From assembly GCF_036985505.1 (NCBI RefSeq), contig NZ_BTGQ01000002.1:930001-994000 (forward strand): a DNA stretch of 64,000 bases. The letters run 5' to 3'. The notes under the pieces were generated by a model. The model was not told the DNA's origin. It saw nothing but the letters and a program-made list of their open reading frames with translations, and did no database searches. The DNA is from Croceitalea sp947503285. GTDB lineage: Bacteria > Bacteroidota > Bacteroidia > Flavobacteriales > Flavobacteriaceae. Positions 1 through 8,960 of the stretch are shown here, piece after piece; position 1 is the stretch's first letter; the number at the start of each line of letters is the position of its first letter. A program made the translations under genes and the position numbers.

Positions 1-594
1 CCTCCGGTTCATTTTCTTAATGAAATCAAGTAAGTGCACCTGTTTCATCAAGCTATCACGGTGGTCAATCCACTCAAAAGCCTTTTCAAAATACGGGTCT
101 TTTGCATCCCAATTGATTTTATTGGTCAAGGATTTGGTCAATAAGGAATCTTTCTCAAAAAGCTCACTTTCCAACGTAGGGGCATCAACGCTGAAAATAC
201 TATCGAAATCCAATTCGTGGGCAATACGCATCGCCACCTGATAGCGCTCATCCCTTTTATCTCGATATTCGCCTGTTCGATAGGCCTGATAACGGTCGTT
301 CCAATCTGTTCTGGCTTCAATCAATATTTTATTCGGATTGAATTTTTTGATGTATTCCACCAATGCGGTTACCTCACTTTTTTTGGGTTCTTTCAAGACA
401 TCAATCTTATTGGAATCTGAGGTTTTATGCGTATCCAAGCCCGGAAAATTAAAGTGAAAAGTACCCATAATGAGTACTTTTGCCTTTTCTTTTGGGAAGA
501 ATTCCGAGGGTGATTTGATTTGGTCAGCAGTGTTCTGGCTTGAAGAAAATTGTACGGATAATAGGGCAAGGGTAATACTGATGGCTATTTTCAT
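1..594 (-). CDS. DUF5694-type secreted protein, 3' end cut off
   Basis: The gene runs off the left edge, so only the first 198 codons are visible. It opens with a signal peptide (hydrophobic stretch ending SSSQ at residue 20). The mature part starts with a strand carrying MGTFHF near residue 43, followed by a stretch reading KILIEA near residue 90 and many charged residues. This layout is what I know from the DUF5694 family, which resembles TraB/erythromycin-esterase-like folds; the enzymatic role is unknown. It lies 163 bp downstream of the rhodanese lipoprotein gene on the same strand, so it may have its own promoter, though I see no clear TAnnTTTG. The family call is from memory of the MGTFHF motif and is moderately sure. 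Confidence 0.7.
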   Translation of the reverse strand, partial: MKIAISITLALLSVQFSSSQNTADQIKSPSEFFPKEKAKVLIMGTFHFNFPGLDTHKTSDSNKIDVLKEPKKSEVTALVEYIKKFNPNKILIEARTDWNDRYQAYRTGEYRDKRDERYQVAMRIAHELDFDSIFSVDAPTLESELFEKDSLLTKSLTNKINWDAKDPYFEKAFEWIDHRDSLMKQVHLLDFIKKMNRR

Positions 595-757
595 GTTCTT
601 GGTTTTTAAAAAGATGTGTATTTACATCAGATGTTACACTGATTACAAGAAAACTTATCGAAGGGCCAGTCAACATACCTGTAAATTGTAATCGAGGCCC
701 TATTCAAGATGTGGATACTACTTCGAAAACCATCATATGGATTAGGCCTTTACTACT

Positions 758-1141
758 TTATTTTGATACCCAATCGTTGTAGCCCCCTGAATAATCATAA
801 ATTTTGACAAATCCTTTTCCCTTCAGTAGTTCGGCAGCACGATTACTTCTTCCACCCATCTTACAATAGAGGTATACCGGGGTCTCTTTATTCAGATCCT
901 CGATTTGTTTTAAAAAGGTCTCACTATCGATAATGTTGTAGTTTACGGCATTATCGATATGACCTGCATCATATTCCTCGGGAGTTCTAACGTCAACCAA
1001 TTGTACGTTTTTTCCAATGACCTCAGATTCTATTCGGGCTTTATCAACGATAATGATCGTCTTCGAATCGGGCTTGGTCTGGCAGCCAAAGACAGCAACC
1101 AAAAGGGTGAATACAAGACTATATTTAGATAGGCAATTCAT
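758..1141 (-). CDS. Rhodanese-domain lipoprotein
   Basis: This is a 127-residue single-domain rhodanese. A lipoprotein signal ends at the lipobox VFGC (Cys20), so the protein is probably anchored in the inner or outer membrane and faces the periplasm. The domain shows the DVRTPEEYDAGHI signature and the active-site loop CKMGGRS with Cys93, which would carry the persulfide. Rhodaneses pass sulfane sulfur to acceptors such as cyanide, thiols or sulfite. The gene starts 7 bp after the CstB-like gene ends, so the two are surely cotranscribed. A periplasmic partner for persulfide handling is the natural inference; the physiological acceptor cannot be read from sequence. Confidence 0.9.
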   Translation of the reverse strand: MNCLSKYSLVFTLLVAVFGCQTKPDSKTIIIVDKARIESEVIGKNVQLVDVRTPEEYDAGHIDNAVNYNIIDSETFLKQIEDLNKETPVYLYCKMGGRSNRAAELLKGKGFVKIYDYSGGYNDWVSK

Positions 1142-1148
1142 GTTCGGT

Positions 1149-2558
1149 TTATTTGAAGGTGGTTGGACATTTGAAATCAGTAACAGGAATTCCAGCTTTC
1201 TTGATAGCGGCGAATCCCCCTGCCACGTCCACTAAGTTGTGTATGCCACGGCTCTTTAGAATAGAAGCTGCAATCATGCTACGATAGCCCCCGGCACAGT
1301 GAACATAAAAAGGTTCTTTCTCAGGAAATTCCGTCAAGTGGTCATTTAAGAAATCAAGAGGTGTGAAGTGCGCATTTTCAATATGTTCAGCACTAAATTC
1401 GCTTTCTTTGCGCACATCAAATACCGGTACATGTTCATCTAATCTACTTTTAAAGACCTCAGCGGTAATACTATCGACCGTATCGATTTCCTTACCCGCT
1501 TTTTTCCAAGCTTCGATACCCCCGTCTAAATATCCTAAGGTGCCATCAAAACCTACTCTTGACAATCTGGTGATGGCTTCTTCTTCTTTGTTTTTATCGG
1601 TGACAAGTAATATGGGTTGTTTTACATCGGCTATCAAGGCACCCACCCATGGGGCAAAACTCCCTTTTAATCCTATAAAGATGGAACGGGGTATATGGCC
1701 TTTGGCAAAATCATCTTGATGGCGCACATCTAGTACTACGGCACCGGTTTCATTTGCGGCAACCTCAAAAGCTTGTGGAGAAAGTGCCCTAGCACCACGT
1801 TTCAATACCTCATGGATATCATCATATCCTTCCCTGTTCATCTTTACGTTCAATGGAAAATATTGTGGAGGTGGAAGAAGGCCATCGGTAACTTCGTTTA
1901 CAAACTCTTCTTTGGTCATACTTTCGCGAAGGGCATAGTTCATTTTCTTTTGGTTGCCCAGTGTATCCACGGTTTCTTTCATCATGTTCTTACCACAGGC
2001 AGAGCCCGCACCATGGGCTGGGTATACGATTACATCATCTGCAAGTGGCATTATTTTGGTTCGTAGGCTATCGTAAAGCATACCGGCCAATTCTTCTTGC
2101 GTCATTGAAGCTGCTTTTTGTGCCAAGTCAGGCCGCCCCACATCACCCAAAAACAGGGTGTCCCCACTAAAAATGGCATAATCTTTACCATGCTCGTCAC
2201 GTAAAAGATATGTCGTACTCTCCATAGTGTGCCCTGGGGTATGCAATACCTTGAATGTTAGTTTACCCAGTTTGAATTCTTGCCCATCCTCAGCTATTAA
2301 CACCTCATACGACGGGTCGGCATTTGGACCATAAATAATGGTGGCACCCGTTTCTTTTGCCAAGGTCACATGACCACTAACGAAATCTGCATGAAAATGG
2401 GTCTCAAAAATAAATTTAATTTTGGCCTTATCCCGTGCGGCCCTCTCCATATATGGTTTGACCTCCCTTAGGGGATCGATTATGGCCACTTCGCCCTCAC
2501 TTTCAATATAATAGGCCCCTTGTGCCAAGCATCCTGTATATATCTGTTCAATGTTCAT
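1149..2558 (-). CDS. MBL-fold persulfide dioxygenase with two rhodanese domains (CstB-like)
   Basis: A cytoplasmic protein of 469 residues. Residues 1-240 form a metallo-beta-lactamase domain with the metal motif HFHADF (His54, His56, Asp58), the form seen in ETHE1/CstB persulfide dioxygenases. A first rhodanese domain (about 265-355) has DVRHQDDFAKGHI but lacks the catalytic cysteine, reading LLVTDKNKEEE where CxxGxR should be. A second rhodanese domain (about 370-460) is intact, with HCAGGYRS and Cys421. This order, with a pseudo-rhodanese in the middle, matches Staphylococcus CstB, which oxidises persulfides and makes thiosulfate. It heads a two-gene unit with the rhodanese lipoprotein and has its own promoter with a dyad. 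Confidence 0.9.
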   Translation of the reverse strand: MNIEQIYTGCLAQGAYYIESEGEVAIIDPLREVKPYMERAARDKAKIKFIFETHFHADFVSGHVTLAKETGATIIYGPNADPSYEVLIAEDGQEFKLGKLTFKVLHTPGHTMESTTYLLRDEHGKDYAIFSGDTLFLGDVGRPDLAQKAASMTQEELAGMLYDSLRTKIMPLADDVIVYPAHGAGSACGKNMMKETVDTLGNQKKMNYALRESMTKEEFVNEVTDGLLPPPQYFPLNVKMNREGYDDIHEVLKRGARALSPQAFEVAANETGAVVLDVRHQDDFAKGHIPRSIFIGLKGSFAPWVGALIADVKQPILLVTDKNKEEEAITRLSRVGFDGTLGYLDGGIEAWKKAGKEIDTVDSITAEVFKSRLDEHVPVFDVRKESEFSAEHIENAHFTPLDFLNDHLTEFPEKEPFYVHCAGGYRSMIAASILKSRGIHNLVDVAGGFAAIKKAGIPVTDFKCPTTFK

Positions 2559-2568
2559 CTACTTTCAT

Positions 2569-2604
2569 TTTATAGCAAAGCTATATTCGATTTGATTCAT
2601 GCAA
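2569..2604 (-). promoter_or_regulatory. Promoter with overlapping dyad for the persulfide dioxygenase gene
   Basis: On the minus strand a -33 TTG (2602-2604) is followed after 18 bp by the exact -7 element TAGCTTTG (2576-2583), giving a start about 10 bases before the ATG at 2558. The -7 element sits inside a perfect dyad, TATAGC-TTT-GCTATA (2571-2585). A dyad on a -7 element is a plausible repressor site, but the -7 sequence itself contributes part of the symmetry. Confidence 0.55.
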
Positions 2605-2610
2605 AGTTAC

Positions 2611-4368
2611 TTAAGTTACAGAGGTATTCTGTTTTGATTGCTGCGAAACTTTTGCTTGAATTGCCGTTTTTTCAGATAAGTTTTCACAATACTCAAAAGC
2701 ATCACTTGTGCGTACGAAAAGATTTTCGGTACCCAATTTGGATATCAGTCCGCTAGAGAAAAGAATATCCCTGATAGGGCCTATGGCCCCTGCGATCAAC
2801 AACTCAATATTCTTATTTTTCAAATCATCAACTACCTGGTTGAGTACATTGAGCGCGCTACTATCTATATAATTTATGGCCTCTGCATTTAAAATAACGA
2901 ACTTGAGTTCTTTTCCCTTATGTGCTATATTCTTATATAGCTCCGATTTAAAATAATCCCTATTGGCAAAAAACAACTGCCCATCAAAACGAAGTACCAA
3001 GGTATCTTCAAATTGCTCAATATCATCACCAAACCGATTTACGTTCTTGAAATAATCCGTTCCTTTTATACGACCGAGAATTGCAATATGAGGCCGCGAG
3101 GTTCTGTTGACCAACAATAATAAAGAGAACAGTACCCCAAAAATGATTCCTTGTGATATTCCTATTAAAAGCGTGGTCAAAAAGGTGACCAACAATAAGA
3201 AAAATTCATCTTTTCGCTGTCGCCATAATTGTTTTGGATACTTCAAATCAATAAGACCATAAACTGCTACTAGAATAATCGCCCCCAACACCGACTTGGG
3301 TAGGTAATAAAAAAATGGGGTCAAATAAAGAAGTGTTATGCCTACAACAATCACACTTACAAGTGAGGCAATTCCTGTTTTAGCCCCTTCATTTACGTTC
3401 ACTGCCGTCCTGGACAATCCAGCGTTTACGGGATAGGACTGAAATAGCGAACCTATGATATTTGAAGCCCCTAAAGCGCGTAGTTCTTGATTGGCATCGG
3501 TGTAGAATTCATTGTCTTTTTCCTCTACTGCCTTAGCAATGGTCATTGCCTCAGCAAAGGCTATAAACGCGAGGGCCATTGCAGTGGGAAAAGCCCGTAT
3601 TATCAAATTCATATCCAATTGTGGCAACTGAAAAGCCGGTAATCCTTTAGGCACATGACCTACAATATGGACATCCGTTTCGTTTACCATGAAAAAATAA
3701 ATACCTACAATGGACAAAACTACCACGACCATAGCGGCCGGAAGCTTTCGATGTAGCATCTTCAAACCCAAGATGACCAAGACTGCGGCAATACCGATGA
3801 CGAGGTCATAAAAATTCGTTTCAGAAATTTGACTCCCTATGCTTTGAAGGGTTCTTAAGGTATTGTTGGTCGAAATCCGTAACCCAAAAAAATGTTTCAA
3901 CTGGCTGATGGCAATCACTATTGCCGCCGCTGATGTAAAGCCACTGACCACTGGTCTAGATAAAAAATTGGAGAGAAATCCAAGACGCATAAACCCCATA
4001 GTCAATTGTATGGCACCAACAAATAAGGCTAAAACGACTGCCATACCAATATAATCTTCCAAACTTGACAACTTCATTGCGGCCAAGCTAGAAGCCACGA
4101 TCAAAGAATCTAAAGCTACCGGGCCTACGGCCAGTTTTCTACTTGAACCCGTAATCGCATAGATTAAATTCGGGACTAGGGCGGCGTATAAACCATATAT
4201 GGGTGGCAAACCTGCTATTAAGGCATAGGCCATACCTTGTGGAATCAACATAATCCCCACCGTAATGCCTGCGGAAAAATCACCTGCTAGATAGCTCTTC
4301 TTATAATTTGGTAGCCAATCAAGTATCGGAAAATAACGTTTATACATTACCGCAAAGGTACTATGCAT
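2611..4368 (-). CDS. SulP-family inorganic anion transporter
   Basis: A 585-residue inner-membrane protein of the SulP/SLC26 family. The N-terminal 400 residues hold the multi-spanning transport core, including the family signature AVGPVALDSLIVAS and the opening GDFSAGITVGIMLIPQGMAYA. The C-terminal part (about 440-560) is a STAS domain with the loop NAEAINYIDSSAL. SulP members move sulfate, bicarbonate or other anions, and the substrate cannot be told from sequence. Being between a persulfide dioxygenase gene and a Crp-type regulator favours sulfate or another sulfur oxyanion. It begins 33 bp after the regulator ends. The bases AGCTTTGCTA before it also occur in the promoter of the next gene. 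Confidence 0.9.
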   Translation of the reverse strand: MHSTFAVMYKRYFPILDWLPNYKKSYLAGDFSAGITVGIMLIPQGMAYALIAGLPPIYGLYAALVPNLIYAITGSSRKLAVGPVALDSLIVASSLAAMKLSSLEDYIGMAVVLALFVGAIQLTMGFMRLGFLSNFLSRPVVSGFTSAAAIVIAISQLKHFFGLRISTNNTLRTLQSIGSQISETNFYDLVIGIAAVLVILGLKMLHRKLPAAMVVVVLSIVGIYFFMVNETDVHIVGHVPKGLPAFQLPQLDMNLIIRAFPTAMALAFIAFAEAMTIAKAVEEKDNEFYTDANQELRALGASNIIGSLFQSYPVNAGLSRTAVNVNEGAKTGIASLVSVIVVGITLLYLTPFFYYLPKSVLGAIILVAVYGLIDLKYPKQLWRQRKDEFFLLLVTFLTTLLIGISQGIIFGVLFSLLLLVNRTSRPHIAILGRIKGTDYFKNVNRFGDDIEQFEDTLVLRFDGQLFFANRDYFKSELYKNIAHKGKELKFVILNAEAINYIDSSALNVLNQVVDDLKNKNIELLIAGAIGPIRDILFSSGLISKLGTENLFVRTSDAFEYCENLSEKTAIQAKVSQQSKQNTSVT

Positions 4369-4401
4369 TTAGAAGATAATCGGTAACACAAGTAGCAAAG
4401 C

Positions 4402-5034
4402 TCAAATATCAAATAGTTCAATTTGGTTTCTGTTCAACTTGATCTTGCCCATGACCTCTAGTTTTTTAAGCAATCTTGATATGACCACTCTTGAGCTATG
4501 AAGATCGTAGGCAATTTCTTGGTGTGTACTTAGTATGACCTTTGAATTTGTAATTCGCGCCTTCTCTTTGAGATAACCTACAAGTCTTTCATCCATATTT
4601 TTGAAGGCAATACCATCGACTGTGGCCAATAATTCATTTAAGCGATTATGATAACTATCAAAGACAAAATTGCGCCACGACCTGTAACTACTTATCCACT
4701 CCCCCATTTTTCGAACAGGCACCAGTACAAGTTCCACATCGGTTTCAGCAATTGCCCTAATCTCACTTTGGGTATCGCCTAGACAACAGGCCATGGTCAT
4801 GCTACAGGTATCACCGCGCTCGAGATAATAGAGCAACAGTTCATCACCATCATCGTCTTCCCTAAGGATCTTGATCGCCCCTGATAGCAGCAAGGGCATA
4901 CCCTTAATATATTGGCCGATTTCAATGATTTTTTCTCCTTCAGGTATTCGCAAATACTTGCCCGAGTCAGCAATCTCTTCTATCAAGGGCTTTTCAAATA
5001 CGTTGCCAAAATTTTCTTCTAATTGATGCAACAT
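4402..5034 (-). CDS. Crp/Fnr-family regulator with a Cys-x5-Cys-Cys cluster
   Basis: A 210-residue transcription factor: an N-terminal cyclic-nucleotide-binding-type beta roll (about 20-120) and a C-terminal winged helix (about 150-205) with the recognition region HQEIAYDLHSSRVVISRLLKKLE. The effector pocket does not look like a cAMP pocket. In its place is GDTCSMTMACCLG, with Cys77, Cys83 and Cys84, a cluster I associate with flavobacterial Crp proteins near sulfur genes. A thiol-based sensor of persulfide is an inference from this cluster and from the adjacent sulP and CstB-like genes. It lies 23 bp downstream of the molybdenum hydroxylase gene and could be cotranscribed with it. Confidence 0.88.
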   Translation of the reverse strand: MLHQLEENFGNVFEKPLIEEIADSGKYLRIPEGEKIIEIGQYIKGMPLLLSGAIKILREDDDGDELLLYYLERGDTCSMTMACCLGDTQSEIRAIAETDVELVLVPVRKMGEWISSYRSWRNFVFDSYHNRLNELLATVDGIAFKNMDERLVGYLKEKARITNSKVILSTHQEIAYDLHSSRVVISRLLKKLEVMGKIKLNRNQIELFDI

Positions 5035-5057
5035 GATGTCTTACTTTCAGTGTTGTA

Positions 5058-7214
5058 TTAAGTTAAATCCAACGGTAATTGTGTAAGCCGATTTCCCGTT
5101 ACACGAAAAACGGCATTTGCTATAGCAGCTGCAATTGGACCTAAAGGGGGTTCCCCCACGGCACCGGGCTTATCACTACCTTGAAGCAGTACTACATCAA
5201 TTTCTTTGGGTGCATGCTTCATTTGTGCCATTTCATATGGGCCATAGATTATCGGGGTCAATTCTCCATCTACCAGCTCCATTTTTTCATATAATGAGGC
5301 GCTCATTCCCATGATTATTGCGCCTTCGCATTGTGCCCTTATTTGATCCGGGTTTATAGCCAGGCCTGGATCCATTGCACAGGTCACTTTGTGTACCTTT
5401 ATTTCATTATTGACAACGGAAACCTCAGCAACTTGTGCGCAGGGCGTGCCCGCATCCGTAGATGCCGCGATACCCATTGCCCTTCCATTTACGACCTTGT
5501 TATCATAATTCGCTTTTTTAGCGGCAGCTTTAATTACCGCTTTTAAACGATTCCCTTTTTCATCATATTGAATATGTGCCAAGCGAAAAGCTACAGGGTT
5601 TTTACCAGCCCTTATCGCCAACTCATCCATAAAGCTTTCCCAGGCAAAGGTATTTGCCAGCAACCCTAAACTACGCCACCAACTTGTGGCAAAAGGCAAA
5701 TCTACGTGCCATGAAACCGTTCTAATATTGGGGATACCGCTATAATGACAGAAACCTCCCCTAATGGCACCGACATCAGTACCCAAGACCCCATGTAAAA
5801 AGCCTGGTAGCATTGCAGCATCTATAGCCACGTCACCACTTGAAAAATCGTGTTGGATAAATGCGATATTTCCTTGGTCATCCAATTTTCCATGTAATTG
5901 ATGATGTGTTGGCGGTCTGAACAAATCATGCTGAAACTCTTCCTTTCTAGAAAAGAAATACTTCACCGGTTTACCTACGGCTTTAGACATCACCGCTGCT
6001 TGAACTGCATGGGGCGTATGCAAACGTCTTCCAAAACCCCCTCCCAAATAGGTAGGAATGATATTGACCTTCTCTTCGTCAACGTCTAGTCGTTTTGCCA
6101 CCTCTTTTCGGGTTAAGGCGACTACTTGCGTTGCCATTTTAAGGGTTACCTTATCCCCTTCAACGAAAGCCAAAACCCCATTTGGTTCTAACTGGGCATG
6201 GGCACCAATAGGGCTTGAAAACTCCATCGCAATAAGATTGTCGTCATCTTTCAAGCTGTCGCCTTCTTTTTGAAGCAAAAAGGCTTTACCCTTACCCACC
6301 TTAACCATTTCACGAATGTCGTCTGTTTGCCAGTTTTCCGTAACTTCCCAAGTAACGTCAATGGCTTCTTTTGCCCTTTCAGCGGCAGTGAATGATTTTG
6401 CTACCACCCCAACAAAGTCCTCTTCTTTAATAATTTTTACGACATCGGGCATTGTCTGCGCCTTCGACACATCAGCGCTTATAAATTTTGCCCCAACCTT
6501 ATTAGGTCTGACCACGGCCCCATATAGCATCTCGGGCATCTCGGCATCCATCCCGAAAATAGGATCTCCAAAAACCTTTGAATTCAGATCCACCCTTGGT
6601 ATGGGTTTCCCTATGAACTTATAATTCTTGATTGCTTTTAAAGCAGGGGTTTTAGGAACCTCCCATTTCGAGACCCCTTGAGCAATCTCAGTATAAGTTA
6701 GCTCCGTATCATCTACCCGTATTACCCCATTTTCTACTTTTATTGATGAGGCTTCGGATCCTAATTTCTTTACTGCCTCTTGTTTTAGCATTTCCCGTAG
6801 GGTAGCCGCCAATTCGCGAAGTGGTTGCCATAAACTTGAAATGGACGTACTGCCCCCAGTGGCAAAACTGTCTAGGTTTCCTGATATGGAGGCCGCATGT
6901 ACGACCGAAATCTGATTCATATCAACTTCCAGTTCGTCAGCTGCCATTTGCGCCAATCCCGTAAACGTTCCCTGCCCCATCTCTACTTTCGGGGAATGCA
7001 GCACCACCTTATTTTCTTTCGTGATCTCAAACCATAACATGGGTTCCATTCCGCTACCTAAATAGGGAGATTCACCACTATCGGCTACAGCCAAGATTTT
7101 TCTTCGAATAGGGTTTCTGAAAAGATAAGTCCCTATTGCCACAACCCCTAAAGTTCCTACACCGCCTCGAATCAAAAACCTACGCCTCGAAATTTTCTTC
7201 TTATTGCCACCCAT
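5058..7214 (-). CDS. Molybdopterin-binding subunit of a xanthine-dehydrogenase-family hydroxylase (IorB-like)
   Basis: A 718-residue large subunit of the molybdenum hydroxylase family, closest in plan to isoquinoline 1-oxidoreductase beta and aldehyde dehydrogenase types. A twin-arginine signal (SRRRFLIRGG, from residue 9, then a hydrophobic helix) sends the folded enzyme to the periplasm. The pterin-binding motif GGGFGRR is in the middle and the catalytic glutamate motif GAVGEPPLGP is near residue 685. It follows the iron-sulfur subunit gene by 2 bp. No FAD subunit and no cytochrome c subunit gene is next to it, so the electron acceptor is unknown. The substrate cannot be predicted from sequence. 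Confidence 0.9.
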   Translation of the reverse strand: MGGNKKKISRRRFLIRGGVGTLGVVAIGTYLFRNPIRRKILAVADSGESPYLGSGMEPMLWFEITKENKVVLHSPKVEMGQGTFTGLAQMAADELEVDMNQISVVHAASISGNLDSFATGGSTSISSLWQPLRELAATLREMLKQEAVKKLGSEASSIKVENGVIRVDDTELTYTEIAQGVSKWEVPKTPALKAIKNYKFIGKPIPRVDLNSKVFGDPIFGMDAEMPEMLYGAVVRPNKVGAKFISADVSKAQTMPDVVKIIKEEDFVGVVAKSFTAAERAKEAIDVTWEVTENWQTDDIREMVKVGKGKAFLLQKEGDSLKDDDNLIAMEFSSPIGAHAQLEPNGVLAFVEGDKVTLKMATQVVALTRKEVAKRLDVDEEKVNIIPTYLGGGFGRRLHTPHAVQAAVMSKAVGKPVKYFFSRKEEFQHDLFRPPTHHQLHGKLDDQGNIAFIQHDFSSGDVAIDAAMLPGFLHGVLGTDVGAIRGGFCHYSGIPNIRTVSWHVDLPFATSWWRSLGLLANTFAWESFMDELAIRAGKNPVAFRLAHIQYDEKGNRLKAVIKAAAKKANYDNKVVNGRAMGIAASTDAGTPCAQVAEVSVVNNEIKVHKVTCAMDPGLAINPDQIRAQCEGAIIMGMSASLYEKMELVDGELTPIIYGPYEMAQMKHAPKEIDVVLLQGSDKPGAVGEPPLGPIAAAIANAVFRVTGNRLTQLPLDLT

Positions 7215-7216
7215 GC

Positions 7217-7711
7217 TTACGATTTTTGAGGTTCTGTTTCAGAAATTTCAGTTCCCTTCAGTTCAACTGCACGATGAATCGCTTTTCGCATGCGATAGTA
7301 GGTGGCGCAACGACAGATGTTGGTGATGTTCTTATCAATATCATCATCGGTGGGGCTTTGATGTTTTTCAAGTAAAGCTGCGGTGGCCATCATAAATCCA
7401 GATTGGCAATACCCGCATTGTGGTACGATTTTCTCAATCCACGCTTGTTGTATCGGGTGCGGGTTCTCTTCTGTGCCTAAACCTTCTATGGTCGTAATCT
7501 GCTTTCCTTCAGCAAACTTTACCGGATAAAGGCAAGAACGAACCGCTTCACCATCAATTACCAAGGTACAGGCCCCACACGCCGCTTTTCCGCAACCAAA
7601 CTTGGTCCCTTTTAAACCCAATACATCCCGTATGACCCATAACAGGGGTGTGGTATCATCGGTTAAATCGATCTCGGTATCCGAATTGTTGAGCACAAAA
7701 GAAATTCGCAT
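7217..7711 (-). CDS. [2Fe-2S] subunit of the molybdenum hydroxylase (IorA-like)
   Basis: A 164-residue iron-sulfur subunit. The N-terminal ferredoxin fold has Cys40, Cys45, Cys48 and Cys60 for the plant-type cluster, and the C-terminal helical domain has Cys99, Cys102, Cys133 and Cys135 (CGYCQSG and CRC) for the second cluster. It passes electrons from the molybdenum site of its partner. It has no Tat signal, so it probably rides out with the large subunit, as is known for this family. It is the first gene of the long minus-strand run; the next gene upstream (7872) is divergent, leaving 160 bp for both promoters. Confidence 0.93.
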   Translation of the reverse strand: MRISFVLNNSDTEIDLTDDTTPLLWVIRDVLGLKGTKFGCGKAACGACTLVIDGEAVRSCLYPVKFAEGKQITTIEGLGTEENPHPIQQAWIEKIVPQCGYCQSGFMMATAALLEKHQSPTDDDIDKNITNICRCATYYRMRKAIHRAVELKGTEISETEPQKS

Positions 7712-7871
7712 AGTGTTATTTTTAGCTACAACAAGATATTCAACTTTGACGATATTACAGTAAAAACAGGTTCTTATAAAAAGAATACTTATTTAAAACT
7801 TCGATCTAAACCTAGTAGTATCGTACCTTTTGTTTTGGAATAGCTACTTTTAAAAATCAATTTTTCAAGAA

Positions 7872-8960
7872 ATGGCCAAGGTCAATAATTATGGTTTGTT
7901 TAGGTACTTGCTCTTACTGTTTCTCTTGGCACAATGCAAAAATCAGGGAAACCAAGCGGTTGTGGTCACTAAAAAAGGGGAAAAGAACTATAGCAAGACC
8001 AAAGATACCGTACCTAAAGGCATGATCTGGATTCCGGGTGGGCTTTTTATGCAAGGTGCCGTCAACCATGATATTAATGCCATGGCCCATGAAAAACCCG
8101 TTCATAAGGTGCGGGTCGATGGCTTTTTTATGGACATCAACGAAGTTACCAATGCTGAATTTTCAGAGTTTGTTGCCCAGACCGATTATGTGACCTTGGC
8201 TGAAAGGGAAATTAATTGGGAGGAAATGAAAAAACAACTTCCTGAGGGAACCCCAAAACCTGCTGATTCACTTTTACAAGCAGGTTCTTTGGTCTTTAAA
8301 AGCATTGCCACTACCAATTTATATGATTATTCGCAATGGTGGCAGTGGACCATTGGGGCGAACTGGAAACACCCTCAGGGCCCGGATAGTTCCATCAAAG
8401 GAAAAGAAAACAATCCCGTAGTCCATATCGCCTATGAAGATGCATTGGCCTATTGCAAATGGAAGGGCAGGCGCTTGCCAACGGAAGCAGAATGGGAATA
8501 TGCTGCCCGAGGGGGTTCTGGAGCCACTATTCATTCGTGGGGAAATGAAGTCACTGCATTGGCTGAAATGGCGAATACCTGGACAGGGCAATTTCCGCAA
8601 CAGAACACCAAAAAAGATGGGTTTGAGGGCCTTTCACCCGTAAAAACCTATGCCCCTAATGGCTATGGGCTTTATGATATGGCGGGCAACGTGTGGGAAT
8701 GGACCAATGATTGGTACAATTCGAACTATTATCGTGAATTGGGACTAAATAATGGTACGGCATTAAATCCAGAAGGTGCCGCGAAACCGTTCAACAAAAA
8801 TAATCCATATGCCCAAGAGCGAATTATCAAAGGGGGTTCCTTTCTTTGTAATGCGAGCTATTGTGCCAGTTATCGCATATCATCAAGAATGGCATCATCA
8901 CTTGACTCGGCCATGGAGCATTTGGGATTTAGAACGGTCAAGGGAGCATATCAAAAGTAG
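7872..8960 (+). CDS. Formylglycine-generating-type enzyme, membrane-anchored
   Basis: A 362-residue protein with an FGE-sulfatase domain (about 48-358). Family marks are WIPGGLFMQG, the long central part ending RLPTEAEWEYAARGG, GLYDMAGNVWEW and the C-terminal GGSFLCNASYC. The two cysteines (326 and 331) match the catalytic pair of human SUMF1, so the protein may really oxidise a sulfatase cysteine to formylglycine and not just share the fold. The N-terminus is hydrophobic and ends LLAQC (Cys22), a weak lipobox because of the Gln. No sulfatase gene is in the window, so its client would be encoded elsewhere. An unrelated FGE-fold protein remains possible. Confidence 0.88.
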   Translation: MAKVNNYGLFRYLLLLFLLAQCKNQGNQAVVVTKKGEKNYSKTKDTVPKGMIWIPGGLFMQGAVNHDINAMAHEKPVHKVRVDGFFMDINEVTNAEFSEFVAQTDYVTLAEREINWEEMKKQLPEGTPKPADSLLQAGSLVFKSIATTNLYDYSQWWQWTIGANWKHPQGPDSSIKGKENNPVVHIAYEDALAYCKWKGRRLPTEAEWEYAARGGSGATIHSWGNEVTALAEMANTWTGQFPQQNTKKDGFEGLSPVKTYAPNGYGLYDMAGNVWEWTNDWYNSNYYRELGLNNGTALNPEGAAKPFNKNNPYAQERIIKGGSFLCNASYCASYRISSRMASSLDSAMEHLGFRTVKGAYQK

